Shown here in pieces: positions 43,340 to 52,274 of a stretch of DNA of 52,274 bases; within the stretch, counting starts at the first letter, position 1; the number at the start of each line of letters is the position of its first letter. A program made the translations under genes and the position numbers. Source of the stretch: a virus; the IMG/VR virus record IMGVR_UViG_3300047373_000845, positions 1 through 52,274 of that record; one strand, given 5' to 3'. The notes beneath the pieces were generated by a model. That model did not search any database. It had not been told where the DNA came from and saw only the letters and a list, made by a program, of their open reading frames with translations.

Positions 43340-45001
43340 CTATGCTTTTATTGGCCCATAAAGCCAAGAGGTATCATTAAAATCATCATCATCATCCCAA
43401 TTTTCTTTTGTTGAACCATCTAAACTTAAAGAGCTAACATCTTTTTGGCTAAAGCTTATCATATCTAACATTTCTTTAGTCTTCTTCTTGTTCCAAAATA
43501 CAGACTCGAACTCTGTGTCCCTAATTAACAAAGCAATAGCAAGAGCAAATATTAAGTCATCATTAAATCCATTTTCATGCTCAGCCTTATCTCCTTTGTA
43601 TATAAATGTTTCAAATTCAATAAGTAATCTTGGAGAATTTATTTTAATTTCCATCTCTCTCATGTGCTTAACTAGAGAGCTCATAAGTAGTGGTCTAGTT
43701 TTTACAGTAGTCTGAAACCCTGGTACGTCTGTGTCTTTATCAACAACATAATTATGAGTTCTATTGTATAGTTTAACTGCAGATTTAGATATATACATTC
43801 TATCTTTTGGATATTTTAAAGTATTTTTTAGCATCAAAGTTGTTGCCAAACCAAAACTGTTGCACTCTACAGCCATAAATGCGTTATTATACTCGCTTCC
43901 AATTTTGTAAAGTAGTTCCGCAAATACATCAGGAACTATTTTTCCTTGATACTCTGCAACTTGTTCCAAACTATCAGCGTCTATAACTTGAACGGTAGAG
44001 TAATCGGCACCATCCCCCCTTCCAACATCAGCTCCTATTATATAATTGCCATCTTCTTTTGGCTTTTTCCATACATGAAAAGATGTTACATAATCACAAA
44101 ATCCATTATCATTCTTCTTAAAATCATAGTAGCATATAGGCTTTTTATTCCCTATGTCTTTTACATATTTTTGTATTATTGAATTATCTATAACAACAGC
44201 GGTTGAACCTTCAAATGACAAATCTAGCTCTTGTGCTATTTTAATTGTATTATGATGCATCCTTTGGCATTCGCCTTCGTACCAAGGACTCCATGGATAT
44301 TCTTTTCCATCAGAATCTACACGAGTCTCTAAGCCCTTAGACAATATAGGATGTATAGACCAGTGAAGTTTAATTGGATTAAAATTTCCTTTACCCTTAT
44401 TTGCCTGAGTCCAAGTTTGATGATATAAGTTACCAGTACCTTTTGGTGTAGAAATCATAATACACTTACCTTGTGTTGCGGCCAAAGCCAATCCAGCACC
44501 CATCCATATATCTTGAGCGTGTTCAATAAATGCAGTTTCATCCAATATTAAACAAGTTAAAGACTCACCTCTACCAGCTTGTTTGCTACTAGCCACAGCC
44601 TTAACCCATGAACCATTTGAAAATGCTATTTGTTTAGTGTTGTTGATTAACCTTTCTTCTGGCAACATCCAATCAGGTAGTCTATCTAAGAATTGTCTGA
44701 CTGTATTTAAAAATCTAACCGCGCCATTTCCGTTATCGGCAACTACCAATATTCTTTCATCAGGACAAAAAACCAATCTCCAAGCAACATATAGCGCGGA
44801 TATAACAGAAAGTCCCATCTGTCTAGACTTTAACACTATTGAATTTTGGTTATCATTAAATTGATTTAAACACCTTTCTTGATATGGAAAACATGTCATT
44901 TTTCCAATTTGCTGTTTTTCCATGTCAAAAACATAACCATATGAGTTCGCAAAATGTACGGGACTTTTTACGCAATTAACGTATTCTTCAATGTAATTCA
45001 T
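43340..45001 (-). CDS. terL: Large terminase subunit, T4 gp17-like
   Basis: This 553-residue packaging motor cuts and pumps DNA. Its ATPase half has deviant Walker A KSRQMGLS (58-65), in which the Lys stands at the first position as in lambda gpA, Walker B LILDETAF with Asp154 and Glu155, and coupling motif C ISTPKGTGN. Its nuclease half has GADVGRGDGADYS, AVECNS and a C-terminal GFNDDLIFALAIALLI, which supply the metal-binding carboxylates. The length is a little short of T4 gp17. The ATPase and portal genes follow it. A TATTTATA box lies 15 bases before the ATG. Confidence 0.95.
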   Translation of the reverse strand: MNYIEEYVNCVKSPVHFANSYGYVFDMEKQQIGKMTCFPYQERCLNQFNDNQNSIVLKSRQMGLSVISALYVAWRLVFCPDERILVVADNGNGAVRFLNTVRQFLDRLPDWMLPEERLINNTKQIAFSNGSWVKAVASSKQAGRGESLTCLILDETAFIEHAQDIWMGAGLALAATQGKCIMISTPKGTGNLYHQTWTQANKGKGNFNPIKLHWSIHPILSKGLETRVDSDGKEYPWSPWYEGECQRMHHNTIKIAQELDLSFEGSTAVVIDNSIIQKYVKDIGNKKPICYYDFKKNDNGFCDYVTSFHVWKKPKEDGNYIIGADVGRGDGADYSTVQVIDADSLEQVAEYQGKIVPDVFAELLYKIGSEYNNAFMAVECNSFGLATTLMLKNTLKYPKDRMYISKSAVKLYNRTHNYVVDKDTDVPGFQTTVKTRPLLMSSLVKHMREMEIKINSPRLLIEFETFIYKGDKAEHENGFNDDLIFALAIALLIRDTEFESVFWNKKKTKEMLDMISFSQKDVSSLSLDGSTKENWDDDDDFNDTSWLYGPIKA

Positions 45002-45016
45002 AATAACACTTATTAT

Positions 45017-45024
45017 TATAAATA
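45017..45024 (-). promoter_or_regulatory. TATTTATA box before terL
   Basis: TATTTATA on the minus strand, 15 bases before the terL start codon, in a 66-base gap. Confidence 0.4.
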
Positions 45025-45067
45025 CTAAGTAATTATTAAAATACTACACAGGCCCTGAAACGTCTTT

Positions 45068-45607
45068 TTAATCAAAAATTCCAGAGGGGGTGTTAGATAT
45101 ATTTTTAATTGTCCTAGGCTCTAGTGTTACGGATAATTGTTTTTTAATATTTTTACTTCTGTAATAGAATATGGGACTTTTTGGTATGCAAGATATTAAA
45201 TTTATTTTTACTCTTTTTTTAAAACTTTTATTGATAGCATAAATATGTATATCTTTAGCTTTTTTGTTAAAAATGTTTTGTTCGTAATACTTATTTTTTT
45301 TGTTATAAAAACCATATATCCAATCATTTATTTCTGAACCATCTGTAGAGCCATTGTTGCTAATAATATGAAACTTATAACTATAATCTTTATATGCCTC
45401 TGGTACAAATGATGAATTTATTAATCGATTATAATCTAATGAAAAGGCTAAAACTTGACTATTTGTATTAGAATATGGGTCAAAATCAATAATAACATAA
45501 TTTTCCCATAGATTATCCATTGTTGAATCAAGTCTTTCAACCAATAAGTCGCTTATTGTATACAAGTCTTTATATAAGGGGAGAAAAGATAGACTTAAAT
45601 CTGCCAT
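45068..45607 (-). CDS. Unknown 179-residue protein upstream of TerL
   Basis: No family is recognised. It reads as a mixed alpha/beta protein, with aromatic-rich strands (YVIIDFDPYSN, YSYKFHIISNNGSTDG) and a basic C-terminal third (SFKKRVKINLISCIPKSP). Its position between the small beta protein gene and terL suggests a head, neck or tail structural protein, but there is no motif to settle this. Confidence 0.65.
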   Translation of the reverse strand: MADLSLSFLPLYKDLYTISDLLVERLDSTMDNLWENYVIIDFDPYSNTNSQVLAFSLDYNRLINSSFVPEAYKDYSYKFHIISNNGSTDGSEINDWIYGFYNKKNKYYEQNIFNKKAKDIHIYAINKSFKKRVKINLISCIPKSPIFYYRSKNIKKQLSVTLEPRTIKNISNTPSGIFD

Positions 45608-45646
45608 TTACTAAAAATAAATAATATTATTAAAAAGTAAAGAAAA

Positions 45647-45964
45647 CTACAGTCCTACATATATTGTTGGAGAAGGATTAATTTCAGAATCAGTTTTAAC
45701 ATTATATATTTCAGAAACGTAAACAACACTAGTTGTGGTATTTTCTATGTTCAGTTGATAAGTTCCTAAAGTAGATGCTGACCATGAAATTGAATATATA
45801 CCTTCTGATGGATTTGATAAAATAGAACTAACAGTAACACCAGTGTTTACAACTCCATTAGTATAAACTGTTGAACTAAAAGTTGCTGGCGTAACTGGGT
45901 TGTTGGTTGTAGGATTAAACGACCTTACCAATTCGTATACTGTTTGACCTGTAGTTATGTTCAT
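45647..45964 (-). CDS. Small beta-rich Ig-like protein
   Basis: This 105-residue protein is Thr/Ser/Val-rich with alternating polar and hydrophobic residues (TVYTNGVVNTGVTVSSIL, GIYSISWSASTLGTYQLN), the look of one immunoglobulin-like beta sandwich. Such small domains decorate phage capsids or tails. It lies between the spike gene and the unknown gene before terL. The start is near a TATTTATA sequence only three bases away, too close to act as its promoter. Confidence 0.6.
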   Translation of the reverse strand: MNITTGQTVYELVRSFNPTTNNPVTPATFSSTVYTNGVVNTGVTVSSILSNPSEGIYSISWSASTLGTYQLNIENTTTSVVYVSEIYNVKTDSEINPSPTIYVGL

Positions 45965-45985
45965 GTATATAAATATTATATTTTT

Positions 45986-48781
45986 TTATTGAACCGACTC
46001 TACTTGAACAGTTATATCATCCACAGCAAAAGGAGGTTGGTCTCCTACGCTTCCGTCATTTTTCCATGTTAAAATCAATCTAGCATCAGTTCCTGCATTC
46101 CAAAGACTGCTAGGCACTGGTATTGACTCTAAAGTCCAGTTACCTGAAGAGGCTCCACCATTATATCCTTCATTGAATTTATTATCGTTAGGGTCAGCAC
46201 CAATCCAAAAAGTGTTAGTTATTTCTGAATTTGAAGTAGGAGTAAAAGTAGTTGGAGAAATACCTACTCTGCCGTAATCCCACCTAGTTGGCTGGCTTCC
46301 ATTTTCTCCCAAACAAGTCCAATAAAAATTAACAGTTAAATTTCTAGCATTAGAAGGTATGGAAAAATCAACATACAAATGGGCTCCCCCTTGAGCATCT
46401 CCTGTTTCGTATTGGTAAACATCTGTTACACCTAAATCATCTGTAATATGTGCAGAATATATATTACTTCTAGAGGTTCCTGTGCTAATTGCCCATAAAT
46501 TAGTTTCTGCACCATCTTGAACTGTAACCCAACCATTTGAAACGCCTCTATCTGCCCAGTCTTCTGAGAAGATTGTGGTTGTTTCAATTTTTGCGGGGTC
46601 TGCCTGATTTCCTAATGTCCACTTATCAAAATCTACATAAAAGTTAACTAAATTAAAATCAACATTATTTCCACTATCTTTTTCTAATCTCATAAATATC
46701 ATATCATCATTATAGTAGTCTGATATATCATAAGTTCCTAAGTTAATATTATGCACCTTATTAGAGCCTACATCAGTAGAAATGGTATTCGCTTGAGCTG
46801 GGTAGGTGTTGTATTCTGTGGTTGCGGTAGCTGTTCTAGGAACTGGTATTTTGCTACCTTCTGAATCTGCTATTAAAACATTTGTTACTTCTACTGGTAA
46901 AAATGAAAAAATCATATTTGCTGGTGTTGTGTCTGCATTTGCCCCATCTAATATGTAATCTGCAAAAACATTAACCTTTTGTGCTGTACTGACACCTTTA
47001 GGTATTTTCATAGTAAAAGTAGCATCTTCACCATCTGTACTATATTTTGAAGTCTTTAAATTATGAGTCCAAGTGTCTGTTGGAGTTGAACCTGAGCCAA
47101 CTCTGATGGATAAGTCAGTTAAAGTACCTGTTCCAACACCCCATTGACCTCCCACTAAATCAACAGACTCTTTATATAAAGATTTTCCGTTAAATTGCAA
47201 AACTCCTTCCCTAGTTATATGTGTGGCATCTTCAAATATTTGAATTTGCTCTAAGACTGGAGTTGTAGATGCGCTACTTGTCATTCTACACCTAACCCAG
47301 TATCCAGTAATTCCATTTATTGTTTTTCTAGACCATGTGTCTTCTATATCTTTATCCAGGCCTAAGAAAATATGTTCTTCACTTTGATTTCTTAGAAATA
47401 AAGTTTTTCCATAATTGTATCCAAAATCTTCAGAGTGAACTTGATATAAATCTTCAACCCAATTTGAACCATTCCAAAACTCAAAAACATATGACCCTCC
47501 TTCAGTTTTAGATAAAACATCAACGTCAATACCAAAAAACTTTAAAGGAGTTGATAAATCTTCACTTATTCTAGTGGTGGTTATTAACATAGATGTACCC
47601 GTTCCTCCTGTTTGAAATGTAAATGTACTTCTTTTAAAAGATTTTGCTTCAGTACTTACATCTATGAAATTACCCCCATCACTAGTACTGTTTGTTGTAT
47701 TATCAGTAGTTAAGACCACCATACCAGTACCGTAAGGAGCTCCTTTACCAAGAAAAGTTTGCGTTCCTCTTTCTGATATACCAACAGACATTCGAGAAAC
47801 GCCATATAAATTTTTGCTAGATATAAATCTATCAGTATCTTCTTGAGAAAAATCTAAACCAAAGTCAGCACTATAAGCAACTGCAGGCGGATAAATATAG
47901 TCGGGCTGATGATTTGATGTGATTCTAAAAAGAGCATCAATACCAGTACCAGACAAATCAACATTTACAGTATAATCTACATTCTCTATTCTTCCTCCTA
48001 AATAACTAATTGTATGATAATCTCCATTTGTACTAATTGCGTTTGTGGCATTAAAAACGTTTACAGTAAAAACTAAACAAGTTGGAGTAACTCCAGAGCT
48101 ACCTCCATCTAACCTACAAACATTTGTAACATTTGGATTGCCACTATTAAAGCCGACCATTTGTGCTCTACCAGCACCACCAGAACCATCTGTTGTAACA
48201 TAAAGAACGTTATTTATAGTTCCAGCTGCATTGGGTACATGTGTAGACTCTATTGCCAAAACTCCTGAATCAACTTTCATGAGAGAGTCCATACCTGCGC
48301 CTTCACACCTTATTTCTGCACCAATAATTTTACCACCACCAGTTTTATACAAACCAATACCCGTACTACCAGTGCTACCATTTCCATAAAAAGTTATATT
48401 ATATGCTCCATTAGTCCCTCCAGAATTAGGAGCATATATTCCATTAAAGGAAGTTTCTGGTACATTTATACTAAAACCATTAATATATGAATCTTGATTT
48501 AATATTACTACATCATCGGTTGCTGAAGATGGTGTTTTTCCTAATCTAGTAACTTGCCACCCACCTTCACTAATAAGAGATACATTTGTAGGTATATTTA
48601 AATTTTCTTCTAAATAATTACCTGGCCTTACCATGACAGTATCTCCACTGATAGATGCACTTAAGGCTGCTCCAACCGTTAAATAAGGTAAATTAGGTCT
48701 ATTTATTTCTGCAATAGAATTATTTCCGTTAACGCTATCAACCCAAATAACTTTTCCTGTATTTTCTGGTAAAAATGCCAT
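45986..48781 (-). CDS. Tail spike / receptor-binding protein with beta-helix
   Basis: This 931-residue protein begins with a short head (FLPENTGKVIWVDSVNGNN). A right-handed parallel beta-helix follows, with pectate-lyase-like signature TVGAALSASISGDTVMVRPG near residue 30-50, running to about residue 310. Later there are several beta-sandwich segments (about 380-620). The C-terminal 200 residues start at EDWADRGVSNGWVTVQDGA and look like a jelly-roll or MAM-like carbohydrate-binding domain. Host surface binding, possibly with polysaccharide-cleaving activity, is the likely role. No catalytic residues are certain. The gene heads a unit with a TATTTATA box 15 bases before its ATG. Confidence 0.8.
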   Translation of the reverse strand: MAFLPENTGKVIWVDSVNGNNSIAEINRPNLPYLTVGAALSASISGDTVMVRPGNYLEENLNIPTNVSLISEGGWQVTRLGKTPSSATDDVVILNQDSYINGFSINVPETSFNGIYAPNSGGTNGAYNITFYGNGSTGSTGIGLYKTGGGKIIGAEIRCEGAGMDSLMKVDSGVLAIESTHVPNAAGTINNVLYVTTDGSGGAGRAQMVGFNSGNPNVTNVCRLDGGSSGVTPTCLVFTVNVFNATNAISTNGDYHTISYLGGRIENVDYTVNVDLSGTGIDALFRITSNHQPDYIYPPAVAYSADFGLDFSQEDTDRFISSKNLYGVSRMSVGISERGTQTFLGKGAPYGTGMVVLTTDNTTNSTSDGGNFIDVSTEAKSFKRSTFTFQTGGTGTSMLITTTRISEDLSTPLKFFGIDVDVLSKTEGGSYVFEFWNGSNWVEDLYQVHSEDFGYNYGKTLFLRNQSEEHIFLGLDKDIEDTWSRKTINGITGYWVRCRMTSSASTTPVLEQIQIFEDATHITREGVLQFNGKSLYKESVDLVGGQWGVGTGTLTDLSIRVGSGSTPTDTWTHNLKTSKYSTDGEDATFTMKIPKGVSTAQKVNVFADYILDGANADTTPANMIFSFLPVEVTNVLIADSEGSKIPVPRTATATTEYNTYPAQANTISTDVGSNKVHNINLGTYDISDYYNDDMIFMRLEKDSGNNVDFNLVNFYVDFDKWTLGNQADPAKIETTTIFSEDWADRGVSNGWVTVQDGAETNLWAISTGTSRSNIYSAHITDDLGVTDVYQYETGDAQGGAHLYVDFSIPSNARNLTVNFYWTCLGENGSQPTRWDYGRVGISPTTFTPTSNSEITNTFWIGADPNDNKFNEGYNGGASSGNWTLESIPVPSSLWNAGTDARLILTWKNDGSVGDQPPFAVDDITVQVESVQ

Positions 48782-48796
48782 TATGTTTTATTTTAT

Positions 48797-48804
48797 TATA
48801 AATA
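48797..48804 (-). promoter_or_regulatory. TATTTATA box before the spike gene
   Basis: TATTTATA on the minus strand, 15 bases before the ATG of the spike gene, same spacing as at terL. Confidence 0.4.
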
Positions 48805-48821
48805 TTAATTTTTTTATTTTA

Positions 48822-49979
48822 TTATACTGTAGGTGCAGAATTTTTATATGGATGTGAAATGGGTAGATTTCCTTCCAACCCCCACTTCCACGCTAAGTAA
48901 CCTTCCGCTTTTTCTAAATCTGTTAAATCTGTTCCTACAGTACCTGTAATATCAGCAACTGCGAAAAATTCTGCCAACCTGCCATCTAACTCTTGTGACG
49001 CTCTATTTCTCATTAATCTTAGTTCTTGATTTGGACTAATAGAATTATCATAATCATTAACAGGAGTATATGCGTTGTTGCCATTAACTCTATTGCCTAT
49101 CTGATTTCCTGTTTTATTAAACCAACAAGAAACAATTACCCAACTATCCATTGAAACACTTTGAAGATTCCAATCTTGTTTATTGCCAATTGTAGAACTA
49201 ATTCTATTAGACGATAGTGCGTCTAGGTCAAGTTCACCTGGCCATGTGTTATTGTTTGCGCCTGCAGAAATTGCGTAATCTCTCTTAGGTGACTGATTTG
49301 TTTCATAAGACCAAAAAGAATCTTTTGTTCCATCAACAACATCTGCCAAAAATACACCAACTGCCCAATGATTACCTGAACTAGTTTGATTTGAATATGT
49401 AGTACTTTGTAGATATTCACCATTTCCATCAAAATCAAATACATTTAAACTATTAAGCCCTCCACTAACAACCGTTGGGGTATTGCCAATATTCATTGTA
49501 TAAGTTCCAGCCTTATCTGTTACAGATGTTAACGTAGAACCAACAGTACTATAACTACTCAAATCACCAGCATCTATCCATGCAACTACATTAATGTCAT
49601 CTGGTGACCAAGGAATTCCTTGTGGTGTTACAGAAACAATGTTAGATTCTCCACCAGCACCATCTATTGTAATAGGTCTAATTTGTATATAATAAGTTGT
49701 ACCATTTGTTAATCCTGTAACAATTAAAGGATTATCAGTTGAACTTAAAGAAACCCATGTTGAACCACTATTTAAGCTATATTCATAATCTATTATTGGA
49801 TTAGTTCCAGTTGTACCTGTAGTATAATAAATTAAAGCTTGTTCACTAGCGCCTGAAATACTATCTATTGTTGGTGAACCAGGCAGAACTATAATAGGAT
49901 TAACATTTTGAACAAATAGCTTTAGAGAACCATTTTCGGTAATAACTTTTCCGTTATGTGAAATAAATTTTTGAGCCAT
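48822..49979 (-). CDS. Adhesin with fibronectin III and LamG-like domains
   Basis: This 385-residue protein has a short N-terminal segment (FISHNGKVITENGSLKLF). A fibronectin type III domain follows (about 35-130: GTNPIIDYEYSLNSGSTW, VTGLTNGTTYYIQIRP). The rest (about 135-385) is a concanavalin/LamG-like beta sandwich ending in YLAWKWGLEGNLPISHPYK, a C-terminal signature common in such phage and bacterial domains. It should bind sugars or proteins on the host. It starts nine bases after the fibre gene stop, so the two belong to one operon and probably to one adhesion complex. Confidence 0.78.
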   Translation of the reverse strand: MAQKFISHNGKVITENGSLKLFVQNVNPIIVLPGSPTIDSISGASEQALIYYTTGTTGTNPIIDYEYSLNSGSTWVSLSSTDNPLIVTGLTNGTTYYIQIRPITIDGAGGESNIVSVTPQGIPWSPDDINVVAWIDAGDLSSYSTVGSTLTSVTDKAGTYTMNIGNTPTVVSGGLNSLNVFDFDGNGEYLQSTTYSNQTSSGNHWAVGVFLADVVDGTKDSFWSYETNQSPKRDYAISAGANNNTWPGELDLDALSSNRISSTIGNKQDWNLQSVSMDSWVIVSCWFNKTGNQIGNRVNGNNAYTPVNDYDNSISPNQELRLMRNRASQELDGRLAEFFAVADITGTVGTDLTDLEKAEGYLAWKWGLEGNLPISHPYKNSAPTV

Positions 49980-49988
49980 ATTCTAAAA

Positions 49989-52274
49989 TTACATTTGCCA
50001 CCATTGTCCTGAGCCTGTGCTAACTAAAATTATAGAACCTCCATCTACAAATATTTGAGTTGAAGAAACTATAGATGTTGTAATAATAGTGTCGGAGCCA
50101 ACTGCTTGTATTGTTATTGGGTTTGTTCTTGCATTTACTCCAATATCTTTTATTTCAAATCTAACCTTTCCTGCTGTTGTGGAGTCTGGGAGGAATAAAG
50201 TTGGAGAAAGAGATGTAGTGTCAAGTCCAATTATTTCATCGCTAGTAATTGCTGAATAAGAAGAGCCTGTTATAGAAGTAACAGAAACTAAATTATTTCT
50301 TTCTAAATTAACTGTTGTGCTATCGCTACTTATAGATAAAGATGTTCCTGTTGAAGTTAATGATTTAAACTGTAAATCAACACCATTTTTTTGAGCAAAA
50401 AAACCTTCTCCTAACCCTAAATTAGATGCAGTGTTTGACTCTCCAGCTGAACCAGAATTGACAAATATATTAGATAAATCAGTTGAACCAGAATATATAG
50501 TTCCACCGCTTAGTGTATTTCCAGAAACAGAATTTAAAGAAATATCATCATCAAGATTTACAATAGGACTATTTGCAGTTCCTCCTGTATTTATATTTGT
50601 GCCAGGTTGAACTCTTGTAATATCATTTCCGTCATTTGTAGTTAAGAAAATATCATACAAATCAGTTGAACCAGAATATATTGTAGAAGCAGATATAGAA
50701 GTTCCGCTTATAGAAGGAGATTCTATACTAAATCCTGCATATAAAGAATATGATGTTATAGCATTTGTTGCATCTAAATTTGTTGTATATATCTCTCTCC
50801 ACCTAAATGATGGTTGACCTAAATCGTATGTATTGTCTATTCCTGGTGCTATTGCTGCAGATATAGGCGTATCTCCATAAACAGTTGTTAAACCGCTAAG
50901 ACTTGTGTTATCTCTAACTATCAAATCGCCATTAACTGTTAATCCACTCATTTGATTAATAGTCGAACTAAGTGAACCACCATTATCATCAGTTATAGTT
51001 AAAGTGTTGTTATTATTATATGTGAATCCTGTCGTAGTAACACCCACATCTGTTTTAATAACCTCTAAAGGTCTATCTAAACCATTACCAAGCCATAAAT
51101 AATCAGTTGTTAAATTAGGCAAACCTGCGGTACGTGCGGTGTTAAATATAAATAGCTGCCCACTTGTAGAACCAACCTTTAATATTTTAGCAACCCTTTG
51201 TATTTGTGTATTAGAACCTGAAGGTCTATTTTTAGTTAGACCACCATCAACTTTTGCCACATACAATTCATCATTGACTGCCCAAGTTTCACCATTAGGG
51301 TTAATTGTGGATACTGTACTTGTAGTATCTATACCAGATATTTTACCGAAGGAAACAATTGGGTAAACACCAGCGTCATCAAAATCTTCTGCGGTGAAAC
51401 CAATAACAGGCATTGTAGAACCAGTTGATGCATTTGCTAATTCAACTTCGTGTAAATCATTGTCGAACCCAACAATATAAACTGGAAGTCCTTTATCAAT
51501 AGTTCCCGCAGAACCTTTTTTACCCCATATTGTAACATCACCTAGATTACCATATTCTTCACCAGAAACCCACTGATTGGATACTGTATCAAAATATAGT
51601 AACTCACCTTGATATGTAGCATCTGGTGTTGTGGGTATATTTATTGTTACATCGTCTAAACTATTTAAAGTTAATCCTGTATATGTTGTTGCAGATAATA
51701 TACCGTCAACTGTTAAACCACTTACCTGGTTAATTGTTGCTGAGAATGAATCACCATCGTTATCAAAAATGGTGAATGTGTTATTATCGTTATATGTGAA
51801 TCCTGTAACAAAAGTATCCAAACTTTCTATGATGGTTGTCAAATCAGTTGAACCAGAATACAATGTTCCACCGCTTAGTGTATTTCCAGAAACGGAATTT
51901 AAAAAGATGTCATCATCAAGATTGACAGTAGGATTGTTTGCAGTTCCACCAGTTGAAATATTTGTTCCGCCTTGAACTCTTGTAATGTCGTTTCCGTCAT
52001 TTTCTGTTAAGAAAATATCGTATAAATCAGTTGAACCAGAATATATAGTTCCACCACTTAATGTTGTTGCAGAGACAGAGCTTAAAGAAATATCATCATC
52101 AAGATTTACAGTAGGATTGTTTGCAGTTCCACCAGTTGATATGTTTGTTCCACCTTGAACTCTTGTAATGTCGTTTCCGTCATTTTCTGTTAAGAAAATA
52201 TCGTATAAATCAGTTGAACCAGAATATATAGTCCCACCGCTTAGTGTATTTCCAGAAACGGAATTTAAAAAGAT
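49989..52274 (-). CDS. Tail fibre protein with 61-residue repeats (5' end beyond the window)
   Basis: The frame is open from the stop at 49989 to the last base of the window, giving 761 residues with no true start. A TTG at 51861-51863 is not the start, because the same repeats continue in frame upstream of it. The protein is Ser/Thr/Gly-rich beta structure. Repeats of 61 residues (SGGTIYSGSTDLYDIF, NDGNDITRVQ, TGGTAN) lie at both ends of the visible part. Between them sits a compact domain (about residues 215-400) with DKGLPVYIVGFDNDLHEVEL and MPVIGFTAED, known in phage tail fibres. It is the first visible gene of the adhesion operon. Confidence 0.85.
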   Translation of the reverse strand: MFLNSVSGNTLSGGTIYSGSTDLYDIFLTENDGNDITRVQGGTNISTGGTANNPTVNLDDDISLSSVSATTLSGGTIYSGSTDLYDIFLTENDGNDITRVQGGTNISTGGTANNPTVNLDDDIFLNSVSGNTLSGGTLYSGSTDLTTIIESLDTFVTGFTYNDNNTFTIFDNDGDSFSATINQVSGLTVDGILSATTYTGLTLNSLDDVTINIPTTPDATYQGELLYFDTVSNQWVSGEEYGNLGDVTIWGKKGSAGTIDKGLPVYIVGFDNDLHEVELANASTGSTMPVIGFTAEDFDDAGVYPIVSFGKISGIDTTSTVSTINPNGETWAVNDELYVAKVDGGLTKNRPSGSNTQIQRVAKILKVGSTSGQLFIFNTARTAGLPNLTTDYLWLGNGLDRPLEVIKTDVGVTTTGFTYNNNNTLTITDDNGGSLSSTINQMSGLTVNGDLIVRDNTSLSGLTTVYGDTPISAAIAPGIDNTYDLGQPSFRWREIYTTNLDATNAITSYSLYAGFSIESPSISGTSISASTIYSGSTDLYDIFLTTNDGNDITRVQPGTNINTGGTANSPIVNLDDDISLNSVSGNTLSGGTIYSGSTDLSNIFVNSGSAGESNTASNLGLGEGFFAQKNGVDLQFKSLTSTGTSLSISSDSTTVNLERNNLVSVTSITGSSYSAITSDEIIGLDTTSLSPTLFLPDSTTAGKVRFEIKDIGVNARTNPITIQAVGSDTIITTSIVSSTQIFVDGGSIILVSTGSGQWWQM
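50450..50725 (-). repeat. Fibre repeat block, downstream pair
   Basis: The anchor CAGTTGAACCAGAATA on the plus strand occurs at 50480 and 50663, exactly 183 bases apart (61 codons). It encodes part of Y-S-G-S-T-D-L in each copy. Confidence 0.85.
51840..52274 (-). repeat. Fibre repeat block at the right edge
   Basis: The same anchor occurs at 51845, 52028 and 52211, again exactly 183 bases apart, and the block runs off the window. Neighbouring copies are nearly identical in DNA, so they are recent or kept alike by recombination. Confidence 0.9.

Noticed and set aside
43488-43715. Short plus-strand frames inside terL, and similar frames in other large genes
   Set aside because: They are antisense shadows without start signals, conserved motifs or fitting spacing.
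51861-51863. TTG as start of the tail fibre gene
   Set aside because: The frame stays open upstream to the window edge and continues the same 61-residue repeats, so this codon is internal.
1-52274. tRNA genes, CRISPR arrays, insertion sequences
   Set aside because: I saw no cloverleaf with T-loop and CCA-side pairing, no regularly spaced short repeats, and no transposase with terminal inverted repeats. The regular repeats present are all inside protein-coding genes.

Overview
The window is part of the genome of a large tailed phage of the contractile-tail, T4-like kind (class Caudoviricetes). It is AT-rich and densely coded, and nearly all genes lie on the minus strand, so transcription runs from high to low coordinates. 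Three short genes (30667-31134, 35295-35813, 39853-40467) are on the plus strand. The likely host is a member of the Bacteroidota. The starts lack Shine-Dalgarno sequences and have A-rich leaders instead. The promoter-like sequence before nrdB is TTTG-N19-TATATTTG, the Bacteroidota -33/-7 form. A holin-4-type holin and a histone H1-like small protein also fit.

Following the direction of transcription, the right end (45-52 kb) holds adhesion genes. These are a repeat-rich tail fibre cut by the window edge, a fibronectin III plus LamG-like protein, a 931-residue beta-helix spike, and two small proteins. The packaging and portal block follows (40.4-45.0 kb): large terminase, a second short terminase-like ATPase, the T4 gp20-like portal and a small H1-like protein. 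Next come a family C DNA polymerase with a fused proofreading exonuclease, a holin, three unknown proteins and a RecD2-type helicase (31-40 kb).

The tail and baseplate block (12.5-30.6 kb) holds two adjacent gp26-like baseplate paralogues, several unknown proteins, a membrane protein and the tape measure. It continues with a 1323-residue baseplate protein carrying about 29 tandem 22-residue repeats, a gp53-like wedge protein, and a 1680-residue hub protein ending in a GH19-type lysozyme domain. The replication and nucleotide block (2.4-12.3 kb) encodes a divergent family A DNA polymerase, gp32-like SSB, UvsX/RecA, a FEN-type 5' nuclease, a DnaB/gp41-like helicase and class Ia ribonucleotide reductase. 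The left end holds unknown proteins, one cut by the window edge.

The main points of interest are these: two DNA polymerases of different families in one phage, with the family A enzyme altered at conserved active-site positions and the family C enzyme keeping a clamp-binding motif and a degenerate PHP domain; long protein repeat arrays in the baseplate protein, the fibre and a plus-strand protein; a duplicated gp26-like gene; a terminase-like ATPase beside TerL; and two kinds of candidate promoter, one host-like at replication genes and a TATTTATA box at structural genes. No tRNA, CRISPR array, insertion sequence or stretch of more than 300 bases without a gene was seen.
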